NCBI GenBank assembly: GCA_951812925.1
Contig: OX638370.1
Location: forward strand, 31,677,948-31,741,947
Direction: 5' to 3'
DNA: 64,000 bases
Source: Calliopum simillimum
Lineage: Eukaryota > Arthropoda > Insecta > Diptera > Lauxaniidae
The notes under the pieces were generated by a model that saw only the letters and a program-made list of their open reading frames with translations, did not search any database and was not told the origin of the DNA. Shown one piece after another: positions 1 through 10,981 of this stretch (the stretch's first letter is position 1; every line of letters begins with the position of its first letter). A program made the translations under genes and the position numbers.

Positions 1-521
1 GTCCGTCTGTCTGGCTGGCTGGCTGTGTGTGGAAATACACTTTTTCGAAAAACTAAGCAAGATAATTCAATGAAATTTGGTGCACAACCTTCGGCGTGAA
101 AGTTAGCTCGGGGGATTGAAATGAGTGAAATCGGTCAACGGACACGCCTACCGCCCATACAAAAAATATATTCAAAATGAAACTTTTAGAGTTTTTTTCA
201 CGATAATGCAACCAAAATACACATAAATACTACGAATTGTAAGCGCAAGCTTTGAACAAAAACCAGAAGAATTCGGACAAGAGGGCGTGGCACCTCCTAT
301 ATATGCAAAAATTTCAAAACGCTGTACTGAAAGCGTTTTTTGAGATAATAAAACTAAATTTTACTTGAATGCTAAGAACTATAAATTCATACTCTGAGAA
401 AGAACTGGGTGAATTCGGACAAGAGGGCGTGGCACCTCCCATATAAGCAAAACTTTCAAAGTACTGCTGTGTAGTGTATTTAATGTTTGGCCAGGCCAAA
501 GGTAACACCCTTACTAGTTTT
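1..521 (+). repeat. Dipteran interspersed repeat (family R1), cut by window start
   Basis: Begins inside the element at the GTCCGTCTGTCTGGCTGGCT core and is almost colinear with 50368-50899. It has degenerate tandem units of roughly 110-130 bp, each holding GAGGGCGTGGCACCTCCCAT, then TTCAAAACGCT, a 'TTTTTTGAGATAAT' block and 'AACTATAA'. It ends in the same TTTGGCCAGGCCAAAGG palindrome and 'ACACCCTTACTAG' terminus as the 50-kb copy. The 'ccatgtccgtctgtc' core also occurs in many Drosophila repeats. No coding capacity was seen. The family assignment is my own grouping. Confidence 0.75.
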
Positions 522-1166
522 TTTTTTATTTCGTTCAATGTCTCAACACAGTAGATATTTATTGGAAGTTCTGGTTTGGTTATACTTTGAACTTATATGG
601 TATAATGTGGCATTTATTTAACATAAATATAAATTACTTTCGGAACTTTTCCAGCTCTTTTTTGAGTGGTTTTCTCTATAAGGCAATATGAGAAACAAAA
701 ACCCCATTGTATAGTATAGAATTGGTCGAACAACAGATTTATAGATTCAAAGCAGAACTTTATATTGGCTTGGATCCAAAAATCCAAGCATCTATTATAG
801 GTAAAAAAATTTTTTTTTATTGCCGTAGCTTAAGAAAACTTATGGTTGAATTTGTAAATGGAATTCCTTTACAATATACACATGTCGTAGCAATACTGCA
901 TGAGAAAATTTAACCAGGTCGATTTTCAAGCATGATGAAAGTAAAAAATTAGATCGTCTTTGAATTAGTAAAAGATATGAAAATCTACTTTACGAACAAC
1001 AGTTGTATTAAATTTCAAAGGCATATTTTGTTCCATAATAAGCCCTTCTTTTTCAGAACGAAAAATAAATGAAATAATTTTTTTTTTTTTTTTTTTTAAC
1101 TTCTTATCCTTTTCCATTGTAGTATTTGTGTATTTATATGTTTTTCGCTTTTTTCTTTCTTTTTAG
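522..1166. other. Intron sequence upstream of the first visible Cbp53E exon
   Basis: AT-rich intron. A 68-codon open frame at 707-913 faintly recalls retrotransposon gag (VEQQIYRFKAELYIGL), but it has no supporting motif and I do not call it. A long T run lies at about 1077-1098, and a pyrimidine-rich acceptor ending TTTTTAG lies directly before 1167. Confidence 0.5.
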
Positions 1167-1256
1167 GCTGTCACCGACACAATGCTGGAGGAATTGAAAT
1201 CATGTTTCATGGAAGCATACGATGATAATCAGGATGGAAAAATTGACATAAGAGAG
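1167..1256 (+). CDS. Cbp53E: Calbindin-32, internal exon with EF-hand 2 loop
   Basis: A 90-nt exon (30 codons, phase 0 at both ends) after a polypyrimidine tract with TTTTTAG and before donor GTAAGC. The peptide runs from AVTDTMLEELK to GKIDIRE and matches Drosophila calbindin-32 as I recall it. The 12-residue EF-hand loop is DDNQDGKIDIRE, with ligand positions D1, N3, D5, G6, I8 and E12 all present, so it should bind calcium. The exon ends exactly at the loop's last Glu. Calbindin-32 is a cytosolic six-EF-hand calcium buffer of neurons and some muscles, related to vertebrate calbindin-D28k, calretinin and secretagogin. EF-hand 1 and the start codon must lie upstream of this window. Confidence 0.95.
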
Positions 1257-2904
1257 GTAAGCCAATTTTCGCATATGTGCGCTTAAAATAGAGTGGAATG
1301 TATTTTGATGAATGTTTTTGAAAAATTTATATATTATTAAAAATTTGACACATTTTCGTGAAGGCATAACAAAGAGTAAAAAATCATAAATTTAAATTTT
1401 TCTCCATTTTTTTCTTAGTGATATATTGTTGCCAAGAGTTTCTGCCTTTTGTCCCTATCATGTTTTGTTCTATATATTACAAACGGAATAGGAACTGGGG
1501 TTTCAAGGCTAAAAAAAAATGAGATGGCAAGCAACACTACAAAATCATTTTTCAGTTTGGTAACGTTTTATCCTTTCGGATACTATGCATAACATATGAT
1601 CCACCCTTACTTATACTTAAGTATGATAGCCCTTTGAATGGCATGCTTAAAAAAATAAGCAGCAAAGGCATACAACACATTAAACCAACAGAAAAATAAA
1701 TAAGAAACATGTGGAAGATTGCGAAAAAAAAGAAAAGGAATTTCCAAAATTACTTGCATTTGAGATGAAAATAAAAAGGACGCGTTCATCTTCTTCTTTC
1801 CAAATTTTTCCTTTTGCTGCTTTTTTTTCGTGACACAATTTATTATGCGGGTCGATTATGTTGTTGCTGCTACTCTGCTGCAAATTCCTTTGCTAATTTT
1901 GTTGTCCGGGTTGTTGACAATAATGCTGCGCATTCAATTATATTTTCCCATATGAATTCCCCTATTGTATATGCACAATAATGACGGCATATTTGTGTGT
2001 TATTTGTTTGGGGTTATTGGGGAATTTCTATTATCAGTGCGGCTTGCTCCCATTGGTTGGTTCTGTTTGTTATCTGTCAGTGTCAGTTTATTCAATTATT
2101 GATAACAAAAATTCATAAAGTTTTTTCATTTCAATTCATTTTTACACTTAAATTCAATTAAAAAATATTAACTTAATGTGGGTGTGTTGAAATTTATTTA
2201 GATTTTTTAATTTATTGCCAAGATCGCACTTGGAATTTCACTTAAATACCAAATTTATAGCAAACTTCCAAACATTTTAAGTGCGCCTAAATATATGCCA
2301 CAATTATTTGTGCATGTCCATGTGCATTTGTTAGAAATCCCAAAAACACAACAATACAGCCACAAAATTGCACACACGCGTGCCCGGCACACACACACAC
2401 AGAAAAAGCCCCTGCTGTTGCTGCTGCAACATGCATTGAAGAAGCAACCAATTTGTTTGCAACAAATTGTTACGCAAACAACAAACCGCAAAAGTTTTGT
2501 GAAATGCACTAACAACATTTATTTATCCTTCTAAACAAATTGATGATTATTTGACAATGCAGTCAAGGCAATTCGGAACAGCGAGATGCTTAAAACGCAA
2601 AAAAAAGAGACAGAAGTAGATTATGGCATATGGTTGCATAAGGCATCTGCACTCAATCTGAAGGAAAGTTGTGCAATGGAAAAATATGAACTTTTCCGTA
2701 TTTGCGCTCAAAAGTGGGCAACTTTTTTTGACAACTTGCAGTAACCCGACAAGAAATCAGTTTAGATCCGATTCGGATCAATCTTGTCTGAAATATGATT
2801 TTAAATAGCTCTGGAAGAAACTGCAATAAATATTAACTAAACATAACCCATATTGGCCCAGAGGGGTGGTTTTTCTACCTCTAAACTAAAATAGGGATTT
2901 CTGT
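1257..2904. other. Cbp53E intron 1, proximal part
   Basis: AT-rich intron, 1257-7053 in full. There is a short CA run at about 2386-2400 and runs of CTG/GTT triplets (about 1860-1880 and 2411-2430) typical of fly introns. The open frames on both strands here are composed of these low-complexity stretches. No gene is supported. Confidence 0.6.
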
Positions 2905-4955
2905 GAAACTAGACACTCTCCGCAGGTCAGTCGTTGAAGAACTTAAAACAGCCCCGATCGATTGTGCTGGAAGTATTGAATATCTTGCAGTGCCGCTAAG
3001 CTTGCTTTCTTAAACTCCATTGAAAAAAATACTTGGGTTCCAACCCTCGGACAAGAAGCACTGGATGAGCGAGGAAACGTGGTTTTTTGTTGAAAAAAGA
3101 GGAATTGCGAAAAAACTGAGAGATGACGCCAAAACTAGAGTGCAAAAGAGTGACGCCGAAAAGGTCTTTAACTCTCTCAATAAAGAAATCAGGCGTTCAT
3201 GCAGACAAGACAAAAGAAGAATGAGCGAAGCCGAAAGCGCTGCTAATGCTCAAAATCTCAGGCAGCTTTACGATATCACCCGCAAACTATCTGGCAGAGA
3301 ACACCAACAGAATCGCGCTATCAAAGACAAAAACTGAATTCTCTTAACATCCGCGAACGACCAACTAAGGAGATGGAAAGAGTATTTTTGTGACATGCTT
3401 AATCCCATGATTACCACATTCCCGCAACCAGAATTACCAACTACAACTGCCGCAGTGACTCGCAGTAGTAGTTGAATACAAACACAACCGCCTACAATCG
3501 ATGAAATAGTGAAAGCTATCCAAAGCATGAAAAACAACAAGGTCGCCGGTATAGATCAAATAACTGCTGAACTGCTAAAAACATGCCCCATTACATTAGC
3601 GAAGATTCTTCATCCTCTGATTTCCAGAATATGGAGCGAAGAACGTTTGCCAGAAGATTGGTTACGTGGCATGCTAGTCAAATTGGCGAAAAAAGGTGAC
3701 CTAAGCGAGTGCCGAATTATATAGGAAGTACTTTGCTCTTAGTACCATCAAAAGTACTGATAAAAGTTCTTCTAAACAGGGTAAGCGAAAAACTTGATTC
3801 GGCCATCCGAAGGCAACAAGCAAGATTCCGGCCAAACCGATCATGCGTGGATCAAATCAACACGCTCAGAATAATTGTCGAACAATCATGCGAGTGGCGT
3901 GCTGCACTTCAACTTGTCTTCGTTGACTATAGCACTGCCTTCGACAGTGTTTCCCGAGAAAACATCTGGACGTCACTGCAACGAAGAGGTATTGCCGCGA
4001 AGGCCATAAACTTAGTACGTGCACAATATGAAGGCTTTAAATGCAGTGTGTTACACAACGGGTTGTTGTCACCGACATTCACCACTAATTCAGGCGTATG
4101 GCAGGGGTGTTTACTATCACCATTTGTCTTCCTTATCGTTCTTGACGATATTCTAGATAAAGCTCTTAATAAGGCCAAAAGGGGTATCCAATGGAACTTT
4201 ACTGAACATCTAGAAGACTTCGACTATGCTGACGACATTCGCCTTCCTTCTATCATCCAAATACACATATATGCAAAGCAAGATTGAAGACCTTGTCTCG
4301 GAATCGCAGAAGGCCGGCCTAAAAATCAACGTAACCAAGACTAAAAGCATGAAGCTGAACGCAAACAGGAATGACATCACGTTTAGAGCTAGCAGCATTA
4401 TCTCCATGGATGGTGGAGCAAAAGAGGACATCAACTCAAGAATAGCAAAAGCAAAAGGCGCGTTTGCTCAACTGAACAAAATATGGTCTTCTTCCGTTGT
4501 ATCCACCAAAACGAGGGTGCGCATTTTTGGTTCGAATGTGAAGTCAGTTTTGTTATATGGGTGCGAAACATGGCTTGTTACTACAACTAACGAACAAGCA
4601 GCAAGTATTCGCCAACAAATGCTTAAGGCGAATACTGAAGGTTTGGTGGCCTCGCACTAAATCAAATGCCGAGCTACATCAAAAATGCAATCAGAGGGCT
4701 ATCGCAAACGAGATCAAGCTGCGCAAGTGGAGATGGATTGGTCATACTTTTCGGAAACCACACAACGAAGTTTGTCGTCAGGCTCTTGAGTGGAATCCAC
4801 ATGGCAGTAGAGGACGTGGTGGACCCAAAACCAACTGGAAAAGGTCGCTGGAAAAGAAAATCCAAGGATCGGGAAAGTCGTGACAAGAGATCGAAGTTAT
4901 CGCAAGGGATTGCAACAAATGGAGACGTTTCATATGGGCCCTATGCTCGTTCTAG
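2905..4955 (+). pseudogene. Degenerate RTE-like non-LTR retrotransposon (reverse transcriptase)
   Basis: A broken LINE ORF that changes frame at least four times. Readable parts in order: an N-terminal linker (about 3020-3336), RT start with KAIQSMKNNKVAGIDQITAE (about 3510), RT finger ARFRPNRSCVDQI (about 3810), catalytic VDYSTAFDSV (about 3925), SGVWQGCLLSPF (about 4092), catalytic FDYADD (about 4219), thumb, and a C-terminal domain with RWIGHTFRKPHNEVCRQALEW (about 4730). The endonuclease domain is missing, so the copy is 5'-truncated. Damage includes a stop in the linker, a stop near 3722 and a Trp-to-stop change near 4880, compared with the 3' fragment at 38912. The RTE-like assignment rests on the C-terminal motif and is not certain. 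It is inserted in Cbp53E intron 1 in sense orientation and cannot make a working enzyme. Confidence 0.85.
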
Positions 4956-7053
4956 GAGTTAAGGGAGAATACGTTCATATTTTTCGAAATTCGGAGGAGT
5001 TATTTGAACCATATATTTTGAAAGTAATGTTACAAATGTGAATTGGCTGAAATTTTGCGACAAATTAATTAATTTGGGCTCTATTTTCACGAAAAGGTTA
5101 CTTAATATTGTGTAGAGATGATATTGATCAAACAACCGATTGTGTATGACATTACTTTACCACACTTTCAAAGTGTACTGCTTAAATAACTCTGTTGGTT
5201 TTGAGAATTTCAAAAAATGACTGTAGTAAAAGTTGTTCAGAATAGTCCCAGAAATCTTACATTCTTCAATGTTCTACCGATTTCTAACTACACTTTATAA
5301 AACTTATCGAAATTGAATCAAGTTTAATTAAATCAAATTTAAATCAAATCAAAATTGTAAGTCAAATTGAAATCAAATTCATATTAAATTCAAACCGAAT
5401 TCAAGTAAAATTGAAATCAAATTTGAAACTTATTCAAATCAACTCAAATTCAAATCATTTTATATCAAAATTAAATTCAAATCAAATTTATGTCAAGTCA
5501 CATTATGACAACCAAATTGTATTAACGCCGTCACATCTTGAAAGCATATTGTGGCCACTGAAACTTAGAAGCTTCATACATATATAAAAATATATAAATA
5601 TGTATAGAAAAACACAACTAAATACGTGACAAGACCACAAAACAAAAGCCGCAAGTAGCACAGCGCTACGTTTTGTTGCAACATAAAATTTAATGCAGCA
5701 TGAAATGTGTGAGCATGATGAGCACAAAGTGCAGCAACAGCAGCTTCAACATGAAAAGCCATTTATGACGAAGTGTAAGCATAAGAATGAAAGGCGACAG
5801 CTATATGTATGCCTTTCTTGCAGCTGTTGTTGTCTTTGTTCCTTATTGTTGCACCAAGCATGACTGTCAGCCAGACAATTCTTTTTGTGTCTCTTCTCCA
5901 TTGACTTTTGCTCCTTGCTGTTGGTATTTTGTTGCTGTTGACGGCCAGTAAAGTGTTGCAACAAAAACATGCGGCACATGCTGGAAACGCTTTCACGCTT
6001 CGTAGCGAAAGAACAATTAAATGTGAACTCAATTTGTTTGTTTTTTTTTTTTTTTTTTTGATGTTCATGGAGCTCCTTTGTGTCCTTTCAAGAAATGACG
6101 TAGATAATTACAAATCTGCTGTGCGTTGTTTTTTGAGGAAAAAGTTAAGAAACTGACAATGAGTCCTAAATTTAGAAAATTAAAGTTTTAAAAGACTTGG
6201 CCTGAAAAACTTTATTATTGAAGTTTTTAAGATATATTCAAAAAAAACTCTAAAAAGCATAATTTATTGACATTCAAGCCCCGAGCGTGTTTTGATTTTG
6301 GCAGTTTTGTTCCAAACCAAGTATGGGCTTTTTGAAACAAGAACTTTCGCTAGAATAATCATTGCTTCAGTCTTTGATTTTCTCATTATGTATTTCGAAA
6401 AAGAATTGCTCCCTATATCATGGAAAATAAATGCTTTTGCATGAGAGCACTACAGAAAGTTTAGATGGATTTGAAAAAGTCTATGATGTTCTCCACAATT
6501 TTCGAGAATTTCTGACTCTTACAGAAGTGGTGTTCTTAAGTGTTCCACAAAAGTGCCCTTGCCATCGCTTTGGTCGGTTTTCAGCGAGTGTTAGGACTTT
6601 TTTTGTTGTTTTTTATGGGGTAGTTTTTTTGAACTATATTAAATCACAATCATTAACATTTTTTAAATAAACGCGATGCCTTTGTTGCATTGAGTATTAA
6701 ATTTTCAGTAATTTATTTAATTTTTCTTTCCTAATTGTTCCCTTAACAACGTCACAAATGTTCACTGAATCGATTCAAAGCAAAATGATTATTGCAAACA
6801 TGAAAGTCATTTCGAATATTTTGAACAAATTAAAAAATATTCACTGAGCTGCAGCTAGGTTACTGTAGATTTTACTTAATGTTTTATTTTTTGGAGTTTT
6901 TTATCTAACAATTGTACTTCTGACATTATAGCCTTGCTTACATATATATATTTAAACTTTTTTTTGAATGTAATAACACATTTCTATTTACCTTAAAAAT
7001 TTCCAATATTTAAGCAATTACTTTATGTTTATATTACTTGATTATCCTTGCAG
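4956..7053. other. Cbp53E intron 1, distal part
   Basis: AT-rich intron with no supported gene. It contains the TCAAAT-type low-complexity tract at about 5309-5500, short CAG/CAA runs near 5735 and 5930, and a poly-T run near 6040. It ends in a good acceptor, ATCCTTGCAG, before 7054. Confidence 0.6.
5309..5500. repeat. AT-rich simple repeat, (AAATCAAATT)-like
   Basis: Degenerate tandem repetition of AAATCAAATTCAAAT-like units over about 190 bp. Non-coding. Confidence 0.8.
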
Positions 7054-7140
7054 CTAGCACAACTTTTACCCATGGAGGAGAATTTCCTTTTGCTCTTCCG
7101 TTTTGATAATCCTCTGGAGTCGAGTGTGGAATTCATGAAG
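7054..7140 (+). CDS. Cbp53E: Calbindin-32, exon between EF-hands 2 and 3
   Basis: An 87-nt exon, 29 codons, phase 0 on both sides, after CTTGCAG and before GTAAGT. The peptide begins LAQLLPMEENFLLLFRF and ends SSVEFMK, matching the exit helix of EF-hand 2 and the linker to EF-hand 3 in Drosophila calbindin-32. It joins in frame to the exons at 1167 and 9646. The LLP..ENFL motif recurs in the exon at 33127 (LLPVKENFL), showing the internal duplication that built the six-EF-hand protein. Confidence 0.95.
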
Positions 7141-7237
7141 GTAAGTGAAGTTGAGAAGCGTTGAACATTAAAAGACCCATTAGAAAAAGTTATTGGGTAT
7201 TAGAAAAAAAAAAAAAATATTAAAATTAACTGAGTAC

Positions 7238-7661
7238 GGCGTTAGGAAATAACGCCCAAGAAAATAACGCCCAAATAAAAAAACACGAAATAACACCCAA
7301 AAAATATGAAATAGAGCCCAAAAACAAAAACGAAATAACGCCCAAATTATTTTCATACAAATAAATTTTGGGCGTTATTTCCAAAATGATTATCGCCCAA
7401 ATTTATATGAAAATATTTTGGGCGTTATTTCATACTTTTGGGCGTTATTACGTCATATTATTTTTTGGGCATTATTTCGTTTTTTTTTGGGCGTTATTTC
7501 GTTTTTTAAAAAAAAAAAGGAAATAGCGCCCAAAAAAAAAAACGAAATAAAGCCCAAATTTTTGGGCGTTATTTCCAAAATGATTATCGCCCAAATTTAT
7601 ATGAAAATAATTTGGGCGTTATTTCGGTTTTTTTTTTTTTTGGGCGTTATTTCCTAATGCC
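7238..7661. mobile_element. Foldback (MULE-like) element with 9-bp target duplication
   Basis: Ends are GGCGTTAGGAAATAACGCCC (left) and its complement with one mismatch (right, TGGGCGTTATTTCCTAATGCC minus its last base). The element is flanked on both sides by ACTGAGTAC (7229-7237 and 7662-7670), a perfect 9-bp direct repeat. Inside, almost everything is built from short inverted blocks such as TTGGGCGTTATTTCG, AAATAACGCCCAA and a 'TTTGGGCGATAATCATTTTG' block. A 9-bp duplication with long palindromic arms is the pattern of Drosophila Foldback elements, which are grouped with MULE-type transposons. No transposase is encoded, so it must be non-autonomous. The structure is seen directly; the class is inference. 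Confidence 0.8.
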
Positions 7662-7699
7662 ACTGAGTACACATCAAAAGTTTTTAGAAAGTTGTACTC

Positions 7700-9065
7700 T
7701 CTTTCATATAAATTTGGGCGATAAACATTTTGGAAATAATGCTCAAAATTTATTTGTATGAAAATAATTTGGGCGGTATTTCGTTTTTCGTTTTTGGGCG
7801 TTATTTCGTTTTTTAAAAGTAAAACGAAATAATGCCCTAAAAAACGAAATAAAGCCCAAATTTTTGGGCGTTATTTCTAAAATGATTATCGCCCAGATTT
7901 ATATGAAAATAATTTGGGCGTTATTTCGTTTTTGTTTTTGGGCGTTATTTCATATTTTTTGGGCGTTATTTCGTTTTTTATTTCGGACGTTATTACGTCA
8001 TTTTATTTTTTGAGCGTTATTTCCTTGAGCGTAATTTTCTAACGTCAAAAAAACGCCCACAAAATAAAATGACGATATAACGCTTCTTCTTTTTATGTTG
8101 CCGAGCTAAATGTAACTCTGCAATTTCTGTTAATTTTGCTATATTTATAAAATTTGCTTAATATTTATAAAACAAATAGATTGCAAATAAAATGGTTATA
8201 TAAAAAAAAAAAAAAAATATAACGCCCAAAATTAAAACGAAATAAAGCCCAAAGTCAATAACGAATTGACGCCCAAATTATTTTCATATAAAGTTGGGCG
8301 ATAATCGTTTTGGATATAACGCCCAAAATTTATTTATATGAAAATTATTTGGGCGTTATTTCGTTTTTTTTTATTTTGAACGAAATAACACCCAAAACAA
8401 AAACCGAATTATAGCCCAAATATTTGGGCGTTATTTCCAAAATGCTTATCGCCCAACTTTATATGAAAATAATTTCGGCGTTAATTCGTTTTTGACTTTG
8501 GGCGTTATTTCATACTATTTGGGCGCTATTTCGATTTTGTTTTGGGCTTTATTACGTCATATTTTTTGGGCATTATTTCGTTTTTTTTTTTTGGCGTTAT
8601 TTCATTGGGCGTTATAACGTTCTTATTTGGGGCGTTATTGTGTCATTTTATTTTTTGGGCTTTCTTTCGTTTGTTTTGAGCATTTTTTTGTTTAAATAAA
8701 AAAACGAAATAACGCTCGAAAAAACGATATAAAACCAAAAAAATTAAAATACGTAATAACGCCCAAAAAATATGAAAAATATGAAATTATTTTTGTAAAA
8801 ATTTTTGGCGATAATCATTTTGGAAATAGCTCCTAAAATTTATTTGTATAAAAATAATTTGGCCGTTATTTTGAATGAAAAACGCCCAAATAAAAACGAA
8901 ATAACGCCCGAAAGAAAGATATTAAATAAAGCCAAAATTTTGAAAATTTCGGGCCTTATTTTCAAAATAAAATTATCGCCCAAATTTATATGAAAACAAT
9001 TTGGGTGTTATTTCGTTTTCTTTAAAATTATTTCTTATTTTTGGGCGTTATTTCGCTTCTGTTTT
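7700..9065. repeat. Further foldback blocks of the GGGCGTTATTTCG type
   Basis: Dense, alternating inverted copies of TTGGGCGTTATTTCG and TAACGCCCAAA with TATATGAAAATAATTTGGGCG spacers. At least two degenerate elements seem to be juxtaposed, with a change near 8045-8210 where non-repetitive AT-rich sequence intervenes. An outer-type end (TTTTCTAACGTC) appears near 8034-8045, but I could not find a matching target duplication. Open frames here are read-throughs of the repeat and not genes. Confidence 0.8.
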
Positions 9066-9645
9066 TGCTTGACATTGAGTAGAACATGTATCTAGTATCT
9101 CAAAAGGCAGCTTATTTGAAATGATACAAAAAATCGTAGCATATCTTGAGGCTTTATGTTAAACTATGTTATTGTTACTATTTCTACATAAAATGAAAGT
9201 CCCGAGACAGGGAGCAACATCCCAAAAACAGCTGATGCGGAACTGAAACTAAATAGTTTAGTTAAATTTATGCAAATAACTTGAGATTTTCCAGTTGGGC
9301 TATTTTGGCTACAAATACCACTGCTCCAAATATGTATGTGTGCATTCCGGTGGTTATACACACATTTATATTTGAATTCCATTATCCTTACGCTATTTGA
9401 CTTTATATCCCCATCATACCCAACATGCTTAGGTAATTAAAATGCTTGACTTTAAAGGTTTTGCTTTGAGCAGTCCATGTGTATGCTGCGGTTACTAGGG
9501 ATACTGAAGGATGCCACTGTAAATTAAGCTATCATTTAGAAATCCCTTTAATCTCACACAATTGAACAAACACACTTTACTTATTAGTAATGCTTGAATA
9601 TGAACAGATATTTAATTTTAAAAATTTTCTTTTGAATTCCTACAG
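9066..9645. other. Cbp53E intron 2, 3' part
   Basis: AT-rich intron without recognised repeats or genes. The acceptor is AATTCCTACAG just before 9646. Confidence 0.5.
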
Positions 9646-9786
9646 ATTTGGCGTGAATATGACACTGATAACAGCGGCTACATCGAAGCTGATGAACTTA
9701 AGAATTTCCTTAGAGATTTACTTAAAGAAGCTAAAAAAATTAATGATGTTTCTGAGGATAAACTTATTGAATATACAGACACAATG
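9646..9786 (+). CDS. Cbp53E: Calbindin-32, exon with EF-hand 3
   Basis: A 141-nt exon, 47 codons, phase 0 on both sides, after CCTACAG and before GTAAGT. The peptide starts [20 protein letters not shown] and ends LIEYTDTM. The EF-hand loop [12 protein letters not shown] has D1, D3, S5, G6, I8 and E12 in place. The following helix ([13 protein letters not shown]) and linker lead to EF-hand 4 in the next exon, 19.7 kb away. It is recalled as essentially identical to the Drosophila protein, so strong purifying selection is expected despite the transposon load around it. Confidence 0.95.
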
Positions 9787-10067
9787 GTAAGTTTGAAAAA
9801 AACCATTATTTCCACATATCCGCTCTAGTAAATAATCCCTTGTCATATCAGAACTTAATAGCATTAAAAATGCATGCAAACTCTGAAAATCATTTTCACA
9901 ATGATATTATGCATAAATCCGCTGCCACAACACACAAACGCCCAAAAGTATACCGCAACGTAGATTTGCTACTAAATGCAGTTTCACTAACATAATTAAA
10001 AATGAAGTAAGCATCTCTGACAGCGCACTTAATTTAAAGCCAAATCGCACTTGCATAATGACGCATA

Positions 10068-10979
10068 CAGTCTGTTAAATAAGAGCGTGGTCGCGATCGG
10101 TAAAGTATAATGCTGTAATTTTTTTTCTCACGCAGAGGGCAGTATTGTCCTTCATGCTTCGTGAAAGTGAATCAGCTGACCACTGTTTTCAATGCGTTCT
10201 CAGCATTTTTCCAAAATGAGTACCGCGTACGCGTCGCGCTTTGAAGCCGTTTTTTTGTGTTTGCACCCCAAAGGTCCCAAAATGACCCAAGCGGCGGCTG
10301 CGAAGTATATGCAAAAGTCGAAACAGTTTGTGAGTAAGTGGGTGAATCGCTTCAAAGAAGTAAAAAATGTCGATGACTTTCCAAATCGCGGGTCTGTCGG
10401 TGTAGTGACGGAAAAACAGGAAGAACTGATCTGTGCTCTATTTTCGAAAAATCCAACATTAACTTTGCGTGAAGGTGCTTCGAAATTGTCCCAAAAAGGT
10501 TTGAATATCTCCCACGGAACTATTCGTAATCATTTGATTGCAAATAGTGTGAAATACCGAAGTACTTTGCAAAAACCGATGCTCAGTGAAAAACATGTCC
10601 AAAAACGTCTTGAATGGGCCAAAGACAATTTGGATCGTGACTTTGGATTGGTCGTCTCAGTCGCCCGATGCCAATCCAATTGAAAACGTTTGGGCGCAAA
10701 TGAAGATGAAGCTTCAGAAAAACCGACCCTGCAACTTGAAACAGCTGGTTCGACGCATTCACAAAATTTGGAGGTCGTTTTCAGAAGAGTATGCGCAAAA
10801 TCTTGTTCAAAGTATGTCGCGAAGATGTCAAGCTATAATTGATGCTGGGGGTGATTGGACCTGCTATTAATGTATTTGCATTGAAGTTTTCGATCAAATA
10901 AATCAATATTAAAAAGAATTTTCGCAATGGGTATTTTCATTTTCTCACAACAATGACCACGCTCTTATTTAACAGACTG
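10068..10979 (+). mobile_element. Tc1-like DNA transposon, internally deleted, with intact ends
   Basis: Perfect 25-bp terminal inverted repeats (left starts CAGTCTGTTAAATAAGAGCG at 10068, right ends at 10979), each flanked by a TA dinucleotide (10066-10067 and 10980-10981), the Tc1/mariner target. The length is 912 bp against about 1.3-1.6 kb for complete Tc1-like elements. The transposase N-terminus with its helix-turn-helix DNA-binding part is open from 10192 or 10207. After KDNLDRDF the sequence jumps to the C-terminal SPDANPIENVW motif in another frame. The central catalytic segment with the first two acidic residues is therefore gone, making it non-autonomous. Perfect ends suggest a fairly young insertion. 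Confidence 0.93.
10192..10867 (+). pseudogene. Tc1-like transposase, central catalytic part deleted
   Basis: The first reading frame (10192-10683) carries a paired-like DNA-binding region (AAAAKYMQKSKQFVSKWVNRFK) and a second domain (GLNISHGTIRNHL, then KRLEWAKDNLD). The second frame (to the stop at about 10867-10869) carries the C-terminal signature SPDANPIENVWAQMK with the third catalytic acidic region. The deletion junction lies near 10640-10650. Family members have about 130 more residues between these points, with the first and second catalytic Asp. The protein is inactive. Confidence 0.88.
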
Positions 10980-10981
10980 TA

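Noticed and set aside
707..913. 68-codon open frame with a faint gag-like look
   Set aside because: No zinc knuckle or other motif, no neighbouring pol or LTR, and the length is within chance for AT-rich DNA.
7418..7657. Repetitive frame (GVISYFWALL-type repeats) that looks like a membrane repeat protein
   Set aside because: It is translation of the GGGCGTTATTTCG foldback blocks; the inverted arms give similar frames on both strands.
7700..9065. Possible CRISPR-like array from regular TTGGGCGTTATTTCG copies
   Set aside because: Blocks are inverted as often as direct, spacing is irregular, and the context is an insect intron; it is a foldback transposon array.
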